Below, in pieces: positions 8,904-16,918 of a stretch of DNA of 64,000 bases (position 1 is the first letter of the stretch; the number at the start of each line of letters is the position of its first letter). The stretch spans positions 1-64,000 of the forward strand of contig JNKY01000002.1 of assembly GCA_000702245.1 (NCBI GenBank), in the 5' to 3' direction. Below the pieces are notes generated by a model. That model was not told the origin of the DNA. It searched no databases and saw nothing but the letters and a program-made list of their open reading frames with translations. The position numbers and the translations under genes were made by a program. The stretch comes from Lachnospiraceae bacterium C6A11 (GTDB lineage: Bacteria; Bacillota; Clostridia; Lachnospirales; Lachnospiraceae).

Positions 8904-11339
8904 ATGATTGCAATAAATGAAAAATCATATCATCTTATAACAAAAAATACTTCATATGTTTTTACAATAAATAACGCGGGGCTACTGGAGCATGTGTACT
9001 ACGGTCGTAGGATTGGAGCGAAGGATGGAGCGGTGAATGTGCAGGCGATACGCGAGAGGCAGGGATTTGTGCCGGGAAATACGACTGCGTATTCGCAGGA
9101 GCATGGAAATATCGCGCCTGAGGCGATGAGTTCGGAATATGCATGCTGTGGGCGCGGTGATGTGAGAGAAGCGGCTGTAAAGATAGTGCATGAGAACGGC
9201 AGCTTTACATCGGATTTCACGTTTGTGACTGCGGAAGTATTTGAGGGGCTGGGTTCTTCGATTGAGGCTTCGCCACTTCCTCATTCATACTGTGACAGCG
9301 GCAAATACGAGCATCTTCTTGTGATTCTGAAGGACAAAACTTACGGCGAGACGCTGGAACTGCATTATTTTGTATATCCTGAAGAGGACGTGATCACAAG
9401 AAGTGTTAAACTGGTGAATACCTCTGACAGTACGATTAAGGTCGAGAGGCTTCTTTCGAGCTGCCTGGAGCTTCCTGCAGCGGCTCTGAAGGTTACGGGC
9501 TTCAGAGGTTCGTGGGCGCATGAGATGAACCGCTGTGACAATCTGCTGACGGGCGGCAAGCTAACATTTGACTCGAAGCAGGGAAGCAGCGGCAGCAGGT
9601 GCAATCCGTTCGTGATGGCGGCTGAGGCGGCTGTGACTGAAAGAACCGGCGAGGTGTACGGCTTCAATCTGGTTTACAGTGGTGATCATTACAGTGCATT
9701 TGAGACGAGTGCTTACGGCAAGACCAGGTTCGTCAGCGGCATCAATCCGGAGAACTTTTCTTTTAGGCTGGAGCCGGGAGAAAGCCTTGATGCGCCTGAA
9801 GCAGTGCTTAGCTTTTCGGCAGATGGCTATAACGGCCTCAGTCAGAATATGCATCATTTTGTGAAGAAGCATATAGTGAGAGGCGTTTGGAGAGATAAAG
9901 AGAGGCCGGTGCTCCTTAATAGCTGGGAGGCGGCTTACTTTGATATAGACGAGTCGAAGCTCATGAAGCTGGCGAAGGTCGGACGTGACTGCGGTATCGA
10001 GCTTTTCGTCATGGACGACGGCTGGTTCGGTGAGAGAAGCGACGACAAGCGTTCGTTGGGCGACTGGACAGAAAATAAGAAGAAGCTTCCGCGCGGAGTT
10101 GCGGGGCTTTCAGAGAAGATAAATAAGCTTGGTATGAAGTTTGGTATCTGGGTTGAACCGGAAATGGTGAACGTTGATTCCGAGCTTTACAGGAACCATC
10201 CGGAGTTTGTTATGGAGGTGCCGGGTAAGCCTCACTCTGAGGGGCGTAATCAGAGGGTTCTGGACCTTGCAAATCCTGCGGTTGTGGATTATCTCTACGG
10301 GGAGATGAAGAGAGTATTTTCGTCGGGAAAGATCGATTACGTGAAGTGGGATATGAACCGCGTATTTTCGGAGGTCTATTCGCAAAGTCTTCCGGCTGAG
10401 AGGCAGGGCGAGGTTTCGCATAGATACATGCTTGGGCTTTACAGTCTGCTGAAGAGGCTGATGGCTGATTTTCCGAACATTCTGTTTGAGGGCTGTGCTT
10501 CGGGCGGCAACCGTTTTGATCTCGGTATGCTGTGCTACTTCCCGCAGATCTGGGCCAGTGACAACACAGACGCGATATGCAGGCTGGACATCGAGAAGGG
10601 CTACAGCTACGGATATCCGATGAATACGGTTTCGAGCCATGTTTCGGGCGTTCCGAACCATCAGACACTTCGTGTGACACCGATTGAGACGCGCTTTAAT
10701 GTTGCGGCTCTCGGCGTTCTGGGCTACGAGTCGAATCTGGCTGATTTCACGAAGGAGGATCTTGAGGCGATTAAGCGTCAGGTTGAGACCTACAAGCTAT
10801 GGCGCAGAACACTGCAGTTTGGCGATTTCTATAGAGGTGAGGCGGCTTCGACGGCGCAGGGAGTTGTTCCTGCAGGGCTGACTGGGTTCTATACCGGCAG
10901 CGGTAGTGAGAATGATGTAAGCTTCACGGTGGTTACTCCAGAGAAGGACAAGGCTGTTGGGGTTACGGTTCGAAGGATGGCTGTTCCAAACAGTACGATG
11001 CTGCGTTTTAAGGCGGATGGACTTCTTGCCGACGAGCAGTACCGGTTCACCAACATCAAGATCGACCATAATATTAAGGAGTTCGGTGACCTGATAAATA
11101 CAGTTGCACCTATCCACGTTAAGCAGGGCTCCCTGATCCACAGAACCATGGCGCGATTCGTTCATCTTGGCGGTGATACTGAAGACACTGTTCTCAGCGG
11201 CAGCGAGCTTATGCACACGGGCGTCAGTCTTACACCATCGTACGGCGGCACCGGTTACGAGGACGGCACAAGAATCTACAGCGACTACGCCTCGAGGATG
11301 TATTTTATGGAACGCGAGGCAGGTGAAATCTGTGTTTGA
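8904..11339 (+). CDS. GH36 alpha-galactosidase
   Basis: An 811-residue alpha-galactosidase of glycoside hydrolase family 36. An N-terminal beta-supersandwich (about 1-330) precedes a TIM barrel (about 340-660) with WEAAYFD, FVMDDGWFG and GIWVEPEMVN; the nucleophile is Asp483 in KWDMNR and the acid/base is Asp553 in SDNTDA. CASGGNRFD lies between them. It cleaves terminal alpha-1,6-galactose from melibiose, raffinose-type oligosaccharides or galactomannan fragments. No signal peptide is visible, so it acts in the cytoplasm on sugars imported by the symporter upstream. GGAG at 8891-8894 is the ribosome binding site. Confidence 0.93.
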   Translation: MIAINEKSYHLITKNTSYVFTINNAGLLEHVYYGRRIGAKDGAVNVQAIRERQGFVPGNTTAYSQEHGNIAPEAMSSEYACCGRGDVREAAVKIVHENGSFTSDFTFVTAEVFEGLGSSIEASPLPHSYCDSGKYEHLLVILKDKTYGETLELHYFVYPEEDVITRSVKLVNTSDSTIKVERLLSSCLELPAAALKVTGFRGSWAHEMNRCDNLLTGGKLTFDSKQGSSGSRCNPFVMAAEAAVTERTGEVYGFNLVYSGDHYSAFETSAYGKTRFVSGINPENFSFRLEPGESLDAPEAVLSFSADGYNGLSQNMHHFVKKHIVRGVWRDKERPVLLNSWEAAYFDIDESKLMKLAKVGRDCGIELFVMDDGWFGERSDDKRSLGDWTENKKKLPRGVAGLSEKINKLGMKFGIWVEPEMVNVDSELYRNHPEFVMEVPGKPHSEGRNQRVLDLANPAVVDYLYGEMKRVFSSGKIDYVKWDMNRVFSEVYSQSLPAERQGEVSHRYMLGLYSLLKRLMADFPNILFEGCASGGNRFDLGMLCYFPQIWASDNTDAICRLDIEKGYSYGYPMNTVSSHVSGVPNHQTLRVTPIETRFNVAALGVLGYESNLADFTKEDLEAIKRQVETYKLWRRTLQFGDFYRGEAASTAQGVVPAGLTGFYTGSGSENDVSFTVVTPEKDKAVGVTVRRMAVPNSTMLRFKADGLLADEQYRFTNIKIDHNIKEFGDLINTVAPIHVKQGSLIHRTMARFVHLGGDTEDTVLSGSELMHTGVSLTPSYGGTGYEDGTRIYSDYASRMYFMEREAGEICV

Positions 11340-11380
11340 ACGGATTCAAGTTAGTGTAATTGAGATAAAGTAAATAAATA

Positions 11381-11409
11381 TTGACAAAAAGCCTCTTTAT
11401 GTCTAAAAT
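11381..11409 (+). promoter_or_regulatory. Promoter of the XRE regulator
   Basis: TTGACA (11381-11386), a 17-base spacer and TAAAAT (11404-11409) are close to the vegetative consensus. The -10 box falls exactly in the loop of the surrounding dyad, and transcription would start at about 11416, leaving a leader of about 17 bases. Confidence 0.75.
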
Positions 11410-11431
11410 TATTGACATAAGGAGGCTTTTT
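11386..11431. terminator. 18-bp dyad overlapping promoter, terminator and ribosome binding site
   Basis: Arms 11386-11403 and 11414-11431 pair over 18 positions (one G-U) around a 10-base loop, and both strands end in A/T tracts, so in either direction it resembles a terminator, here for the GH36 transcript. The same arms cover the promoter spacer and the AAGGAGG ribosome binding site (11418-11424) of the next gene. The dyad could also be the operator of the XRE protein. Confidence 0.65.
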
Positions 11432-11432
11432 T

Positions 11433-11747
11433 ATGGGAAGAAAAAGTATGGTATTGTTACCGGAAACAATAAAACATCTTGAGCAGATGGGGTCACAAAT
11501 AAAATACGCGAGGCTTCGCAGAAAGCTTACAGCAGAGCTGGTTGCAGAAAGAGCAGGCATTAGCAGGGCAACGCTTGTCTCCATAGAAAAAGGCAATCCT
11601 TCAGTTGCAATTGGGTATTATGCAGCAGTTCTGCATGCACTTAACTATATGGACAAGGATCTGTTGCTCGTTGCAAAAGATGATGAATTTGGCCGCAAGC
11701 TGCAGGATATAGGGCTTACAGTTGCTAAAAGGATAAGAAAGAAGTGA
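11433..11747 (+). CDS. XRE-family regulator, HipB-like
   Basis: A 104-residue DNA-binding protein. A helix-turn-helix of the XRE/Cro type occupies about residues 18-72 (LTAELVAERAGISRATLVSI, EKGNPSVAIG), followed by LLLVAKDDEFGRKLQDIGL, a tail seen in HipB-like antitoxins. Such proteins are normally encoded next to a HipA kinase, but the next gene is a HAD hydrolase and no hipA is present. It may therefore be an orphan antitoxin or an ordinary autoregulator. The AAGGAGG site lies inside the upstream dyad. Confidence 0.82.
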   Translation: MGRKSMVLLPETIKHLEQMGSQIKYARLRRKLTAELVAERAGISRATLVSIEKGNPSVAIGYYAAVLHALNYMDKDLLLVAKDDEFGRKLQDIGLTVAKRIRKK

Positions 11748-11823
11748 TAAAAATATGGTATTAACAGAGGCGAAATAGAAAGAATGAGGCCAGCATTCAG
11801 GAGGTCTTAGAGGTTAAACAAGT

Positions 11824-12642
11824 ATGAAATACGATAATTATATTTTTGATCTGTATGGGACGCTTGCAGATATAAAGACAGATGAATATGATATGGACTT
11901 CTGGAAGAAGATGGCAGGACTTTACAGCGCTTATGGCGCAGTTTATAAGCCTAAGAAGCTGAGAAAGGTCTTCTTTGAGATGGACAGGGAGGAGCGTGCG
12001 CTTCTTAAGGAGAGGATCGGTTGTGAGTATCCGGAAATAAAGCTGGAGAAGGTGTTCCTTAGACTTCTCAAAGAGTATCCGCAGATCGCAGCTTCTGATA
12101 AGGATGAGAAGAAGGCTGAAAAGGCTGGCACGACTGTGAAGAGTAGCGGCGCTAAAGTACGCCTGCCGGAGAATGAGGCTGTATGGGCTGAATTCATCGC
12201 AAATGCTTTCAGGGTGCTTTCAAGGGAGTATTTGAGACTATATCCGGGAACTTTGGAGACGCTTGATAAGCTGCGTGCTGCAGGCAAGAAGGTTTACATG
12301 CTTTCAAATGCACAGGCTATATTTACAAGGCCGGAGATCAAGCTGCTGGAGCTGGACGAGCATATGGATAAGATCTATATTTCTTCGGATTATGGTGTGA
12401 TGAAGCCGGATCCGATGTTCATAAAGGCGCTGATCGAGACGGAGGGGCTGGATATCAGGAAGTCGGTAATGATCGGCAACGAGGTGCGCAGCGACATGAA
12501 GGTTGCGTATTCTGTAGGCATGGACAGCATCCTTCTAAATACAGGTCGCCTCAGCAAGAAGGAAATCAAGAAGGAGAAGGAAGAGCACGGCGTTGATGCG
12601 AAGTTCAAGGTGATTGAAAGTATCACAGAACTGGTGTCGTAG
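11824..12642 (+). CDS. HAD-family hydrolase
   Basis: A 272-residue HAD-superfamily phosphatase. Motif I is FDLYGTLAD near the N-terminus (nucleophile Asp9), motif II is LSNAQ (about residues 160-164), motif III is the Lys in VMKPDPMF and motif IV includes IGNEVRSDMK. The cap is helical (subfamily I). Residues about 92-118 form a Lys/Glu/Ser/Ala-rich low-complexity insert not expected in this family. The substrate cannot be deduced. The start is preceded by GAGG at about 11811. Confidence 0.85.
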   Translation: MKYDNYIFDLYGTLADIKTDEYDMDFWKKMAGLYSAYGAVYKPKKLRKVFFEMDREERALLKERIGCEYPEIKLEKVFLRLLKEYPQIAASDKDEKKAEKAGTTVKSSGAKVRLPENEAVWAEFIANAFRVLSREYLRLYPGTLETLDKLRAAGKKVYMLSNAQAIFTRPEIKLLELDEHMDKIYISSDYGVMKPDPMFIKALIETEGLDIRKSVMIGNEVRSDMKVAYSVGMDSILLNTGRLSKKEIKKEKEEHGVDAKFKVIESITELVS

Positions 12643-12732
12643 GCAATAAAACAACAGATGTGTGAGATAATGAGACGGTTGCATGGCGGAATCGTATTAT
12701 GTAATTTGGTGATTAATAGTTGGTGTTGAACG

Positions 12733-13212
12733 ATGAAGATAGATATATGCTGCGTAGGGAAGGTTAAGGAATCCTCTTTCCGCGATATGATAAGTGAATA
12801 CAGTAAGAGGCTTTCGAGATATGCGAATCTCTCGATTCTTGAGGTTCAGGATGAGAAGACGCCTGACAATGCTTCGGCAACGGTTGAGGAAGCTATCAAG
12901 AAGAAAGAGGGCGAGAGGCTGCTCGGAGTTATTAAGGATAATGCTTATGTGATAGCTCTTGCGATAGATGGTAAGAACCTGTCGAGCACGGAGCTTGCCG
13001 ACAAGATCAATAGTCTTGGGATAGACGGAACCAGTCATATTCAGTTTGTGATCGGCGGTTCGCTTGGGCTGTCGCCGGAGGTGCTGAGTCGCGCGGATAT
13101 GAAGCTTTCCTTCGGCAGGATGACATTCCCGCACCAGCTGATGCGCGTGATCCTTCTGGAGCAGATCTACAGGAGTTATAGGATTATTAACAACGAGCCG
13201 TATCACAAATAA
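12733..13212 (+). CDS. rlmH: 23S rRNA pseudouridine-1915 N3-methyltransferase RlmH
   Basis: A 159-residue SPOUT-family methyltransferase of exactly the usual length. It has the N-terminal MKIDICCVGKVKE and the knotted SAM-binding C-terminus with FVIGGSLGLSPEVL and MTFPHQLMRVILLEQIYR. It methylates pseudouridine 1915 in helix 69 of 23S rRNA on the assembled ribosome. The ribosome binding site is weak (GGTG). It is a stand-alone housekeeping gene. Confidence 0.96.
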   Translation: MKIDICCVGKVKESSFRDMISEYSKRLSRYANLSILEVQDEKTPDNASATVEEAIKKKEGERLLGVIKDNAYVIALAIDGKNLSSTELADKINSLGIDGTSHIQFVIGGSLGLSPEVLSRADMKLSFGRMTFPHQLMRVILLEQIYRSYRIINNEPYHK

Positions 13213-13268
13213 TTAATATAAACGAAAGTATCTGTGATTTATATTTGTTAGAGGATGATCATAATTAT

Positions 13269-13283
13269 GCCGACACTGTCGGC
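13269..13283. repeat. Short perfect hairpin after rlmH
   Basis: GCCGAC-ACT-GTCGGC forms a 6-bp stem with a 3-base loop and no T-tract. Its role is unknown; it lies just before the terminator. Confidence 0.35.
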
Positions 13284-13310
13284 AATATTTTCGATAACAG
13301 AATTCTGTAG

Positions 13311-13341
13311 CGTAGCAGCTGAAAAGGCTGCTGCGTTTTTT
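13311..13341 (+). terminator. Rho-independent terminator after rlmH
   Basis: A 9-bp stem (13311-13319 with 13327-13335, one G-U) around TGAAAAG is followed by six T. Confidence 0.9.
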
Positions 13342-13361
13342 ATTATGAATCGCATTTTTTT

Positions 13362-13391
13362 GGACAAAACCTACAGTTTGTATGATATAAT
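13362..13391 (+). promoter_or_regulatory. Extended -10 promoter of the first caspase-like gene
   Basis: TGA-TATAAT (TG at 13383-13384, hexamer 13386-13391) is an extended -10 element; the -35 region (GGACAA at about 13362) is poor, as such promoters allow. It lies about 50 bases before the ATG. Confidence 0.5.
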
Positions 13392-13442
13392 ATATATTGG
13401 ATTTTTATAAATTTGTTGGGCGAATTCTGATGGAGGCTGCCT

Positions 13443-16400
13443 ATGAAGAGAAAGAGTTTAATTGCGATAATAATATGCGCATTCATGCTGGTATTTCAGC
13501 CGGCTTTATTGATATATGCAAATACTGATGGAGAACAGCAGGAAGAGCAGGAAGAAGCCGGTCAGAAAACATCTGAGCCGAAAAAGTATGCACTTTGTGT
13601 GGGCATCAACGAATACGAAGGAAGTTGGTGTAAAACACTTGGCGGCTGTGTGAATGATGCAACGTATTTTCGAAATATGATCATTGAACGTGGCGGCTTT
13701 GATAAGAATGATACCACGCTTCTTACAAACAGCGCAGCAACAGAAAATGCTATTAGCAAGGCGATTAGAGATTATGCTGAAGTCGCAGAAGCTGGAGATA
13801 CTTTTATTTTCACTTTTTCAGGACATGGCGGAAGTGAAAAAGTTAATGAAGCATATACCGATAGTGTTTATTTATGCTGCCATGGTCGTTCAGAGAAGTA
13901 TTTTGATTATGAATTTGCTGAAGACCTTCTTTACTTTAAGAAAGGCGTAAAGGTCATAATAATAATCGATGCCTGTCATTCGGCAGGTATGTTTAAACCT
14001 ACTGATGAAGACGATGATACAGAACCTAAGGGTGTTGATGGAGAGTGGAATCAATCGGAAGAGTCTGCAGGATATAATATTGCCGAAGCAGTAAGTGCAA
14101 TCATGGATGAACAGACGGCAGCAAAATCGCGTGATGCAAAGTTGGGAGGTATTACGTCAGATGAAATAGGCTGGGTAACTGCTGCTGATTATTACGAAAA
14201 CTCCTATGAGGGCGGATATTATGACAATGATGAGTTGATTACAGGTGAGGGCAGCGGCAAAGTTAAGGGCGGAATTTTCCTGACAAGCTTTTACTGGTCA
14301 TGGGTTAACGGTGACGCTGACTATATGAAAGAAGGCGATGGCGACGGCTGTCTTGATGCTTATGAGGGCTGGGCTGTTGCGTATGAAGTCTGCAGAGAAT
14401 TTAAGCATCCTTTCCATCCTTGTTACTATAACAAAAACGTGCTTCGAAATGTTGAACTTGGCTGGATAGGGGATCAGGCTCCGGGAGCTTCACTGGTATT
14501 TGATCCGATTCCTGCGCAGAATATTCTTCTGGGGTCAACGGTTGAACTGGATGTTTCGGCGCACGATGTTGAAGGAAATACAGACGACATCAATCTGGTG
14601 CTGGATGAAGTTATCCCGGAAAGCACTGTGTGCTCTTTTAATAACGGACACTTTGAGTTTAAACCTGCGAGTGACGGTCTATATACTTTTTTATTTATAG
14701 CAGAGAACGTTAAAACTGGTGAAACAGCATATAAATACGTAGGGGTAACAGCAGCACTTGATTCACCACAGCTGCAGAAAGCAACAGATGTAACCTTTAA
14801 GAAGTTTACGGCAAACTGGTCTGAGGTTGTGGGTGCTGAAAAATACCAGCTCGTTGTATTAAAAGAGGATGAGACTGAAAAGGATCATTATTATGAGGTC
14901 GCAAGAGTTGATGATATTCCTAAGGGTACGACAAGCTATACAGTAAATCATCTTTCGGCCGAAACAGAGTATTGGTTTTCAGTTCGTGCTTGTTCAAATA
15001 CATATAGTGAATGGGCAGAACCGCAGAAGTTAACTACGGCAGAGGCAGGACCGTATCCGGAGGTAACTAAACCTACGGAGAAGACAGGCTTGAAATATAA
15101 TGGCTCAGCTCAGAAGCTGTTGAATGCAGGATCTGTTAAGGGAGGAACGATGTATTATTACCTGGCTCCTGAGGATGACGATACCCATGTACCTTTTGAC
15201 GGCGATTCGGATAATCCGGACAGAAAATGGACTACAGAGGTTCCATCAGCAACAGCGGCAGGAACCTACAGGGTATTTTATATTACGATCGGTGATGATG
15301 ATCACATGGATGAGGCGATTGACTATATAGATGTCGTGATGGAGCCGAAGACCGTAACAACGCCGACGATAGCACTTGTTAAAGACTTTTATTTATACGA
15401 CGGTAAGGCGAAAAGTCCTTTGGTTACTTCTGTAAAGGATGGAAATACAGTAATTCAAAAATCGGAGTATACGGTAAGCTATGCAAACAATACTGCCGTC
15501 GGAACGGCAACGGTCAAGCTTACTGATAATGACGGTGGCAACTACACTGTAAGCGGCAGCAAGACTTTCATCATCGGAAAACCGGTTGTCAGCTGGAAAT
15601 GGAACGGCGTTAGCGATGTCTCAGCTGTATTTACCTGTAAAGAATACAGCGGTTTTAAGGAAACAAAGAAGGCTACTGTTACCTTCAAGGATACTACGCC
15701 TCCGACATGTGAGAAGAGCGGCGTCAGGACATACATCGCGACGGTGAACTATAACGGCAGTTCGTATACGGATACGACTACTGATCCGATAAATGCTACA
15801 GGCCATAAATACGCCGAGCCTGTCTGGATATGGAATGGGACTGCTAATGCAGAAGCGAAGTTCGTCTGCGAGAATGACAGCGGTCACGTGAAGACTGTGA
15901 GTGCGACGGTCACAAATAAGGTTACTAAGCAAGCAACGCTAACCGCAGCGGGCAGCAGGAACCTTACGGCAACAGCTAACTTTAATGGCAAGGTTTATAC
16001 TGGGACGAAGACAGAAAACTATTATCTGTTTGATAAGTCTGTGACGGGTATTCAGAAATATAACAACACGCTTTATTACACTAAAAACGGTGTTTGGGAT
16101 ACAGGATTTACCGGCTTTGCCAAGTACGGCAGTGACTGGTATTACGTTGTGAAGGGCAAGGTTGATACAACTAAGAAGGATGTTATCAAGGGTACGGTTA
16201 ACGGAGTGAATGCCTGGTGGTATGTTAGTGGCGGAAAAGTACAGTTTGTTGATTCTGTAGAGAAGAACAGTAACGGCTGGTGGGTCATCAGAAACGGTAA
16301 GGTTGACTTTAACTACACCGGTTTTGCGAAGAACTCAAACGGCTGGTGGTACTGCAAGGGCGGCAAGGTTGACTTCAATAAGAAGGACGTCATAAAGGGA

Positions 16401-16850
16401 AACGTTAACGGCGAGTCCGGCTGGTGGTACGTCAGCGGCGGCAAGGTTCAGTTTGTTAATTCGGTTGAGAAGAACAGCAACGGCTGGTGGGTAATTAAAA
16501 ACGGCAAGGTTGACTTTAGTTACACCGGTATCGCAAAGAACGGGAACGGCTGGTGGCGAATAGTTAACGGTAAGGTGGACTTTAACTGCAATACAGTCGA
16601 GAAGAATGAGTACGGCTGGTGGAAATGTAAAGGCGGCAAGGTTGATATCGGCTTCACCGGAGTTGCGAAGAACAGTAACGGCTGGTGGTATTGTAAAGAT
16701 GGCAAGGTTGATTTCAGCTTCACCGGAATAGGAAGCAATCAGTACGGCCGGTGGTTCTGTAAAGGCGGCAAGGTGCAGTTCGACTACACCGGATACATTC
16801 AATATGGCAACAAGACCTATAATATTAAAGGAGGGAAGGTTATTAACTAG
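13443..16850 (+). CDS. Secreted caspase-like (C14) peptidase with FnIII, Ig-like and WW surface repeats, copy 1
   Basis: An 1135-residue exported protein. The signal peptide is about residues 1-27. A caspase/metacaspase-type domain (about 46-330) has KYALCVGINEYEG at its start, the catalytic His128 in FSGHGG and Cys178 in DACHSAG, so it looks active. A fibronectin type III-like module (about 440-535), an Ig-like module with YDGKAKSP and SYANNTAVGTATV (about 634-710) and further beta segments follow. From about residue 866 to the end lie about eleven 20-22 residue repeats of the type NGWWYCKGGKVDF-NYTG, resembling choline-binding/cell-wall-binding repeats of Lachnospiraceae, which probably hold it on the cell surface. 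The substrate is unknown. A paralogue follows directly. Confidence 0.85.
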   Translation: MKRKSLIAIIICAFMLVFQPALLIYANTDGEQQEEQEEAGQKTSEPKKYALCVGINEYEGSWCKTLGGCVNDATYFRNMIIERGGFDKNDTTLLTNSAATENAISKAIRDYAEVAEAGDTFIFTFSGHGGSEKVNEAYTDSVYLCCHGRSEKYFDYEFAEDLLYFKKGVKVIIIIDACHSAGMFKPTDEDDDTEPKGVDGEWNQSEESAGYNIAEAVSAIMDEQTAAKSRDAKLGGITSDEIGWVTAADYYENSYEGGYYDNDELITGEGSGKVKGGIFLTSFYWSWVNGDADYMKEGDGDGCLDAYEGWAVAYEVCREFKHPFHPCYYNKNVLRNVELGWIGDQAPGASLVFDPIPAQNILLGSTVELDVSAHDVEGNTDDINLVLDEVIPESTVCSFNNGHFEFKPASDGLYTFLFIAENVKTGETAYKYVGVTAALDSPQLQKATDVTFKKFTANWSEVVGAEKYQLVVLKEDETEKDHYYEVARVDDIPKGTTSYTVNHLSAETEYWFSVRACSNTYSEWAEPQKLTTAEAGPYPEVTKPTEKTGLKYNGSAQKLLNAGSVKGGTMYYYLAPEDDDTHVPFDGDSDNPDRKWTTEVPSATAAGTYRVFYITIGDDDHMDEAIDYIDVVMEPKTVTTPTIALVKDFYLYDGKAKSPLVTSVKDGNTVIQKSEYTVSYANNTAVGTATVKLTDNDGGNYTVSGSKTFIIGKPVVSWKWNGVSDVSAVFTCKEYSGFKETKKATVTFKDTTPPTCEKSGVRTYIATVNYNGSSYTDTTTDPINATGHKYAEPVWIWNGTANAEAKFVCENDSGHVKTVSATVTNKVTKQATLTAAGSRNLTATANFNGKVYTGTKTENYYLFDKSVTGIQKYNNTLYYTKNGVWDTGFTGFAKYGSDWYYVVKGKVDTTKKDVIKGTVNGVNAWWYVSGGKVQFVDSVEKNSNGWWVIRNGKVDFNYTGFAKNSNGWWYCKGGKVDFNKKDVIKGNVNGESGWWYVSGGKVQFVNSVEKNSNGWWVIKNGKVDFSYTGIAKNGNGWWRIVNGKVDFNCNTVEKNEYGWWKCKGGKVDIGFTGVAKNSNGWWYCKDGKVDFSFTGIGSNQYGRWFCKGGKVQFDYTGYIQYGNKTYNIKGGKVIN
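16251..16318 (+). repeat. 68-base block identical to 19577-19644
   Basis: This stretch inside the WW repeats of the first caspase-like gene is identical base for base to 19577-19644 in the second, whereas the catalytic parts of the two genes differ widely. It suggests recent recombination or gene conversion in the repeat region. Confidence 0.85.
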
Positions 16851-16918
16851 TGCTGTTATGGGGAACGGTTGTATTATAACGGGTTGATTTGTTTTACAAT
16901 GGGTAAGGAGAAGGTTTT

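Noticed and set aside
11748-11823. Degraded hipA start after the HipB-like gene
   Set aside because: Only tiny frames of seven or eight codons are present, with no similarity I can defend.
16040-16850. Regularly spaced repeats that could suggest a CRISPR array
   Set aside because: They are in frame, encode imperfect WW protein repeats and have no constant repeat/variable spacer pattern.
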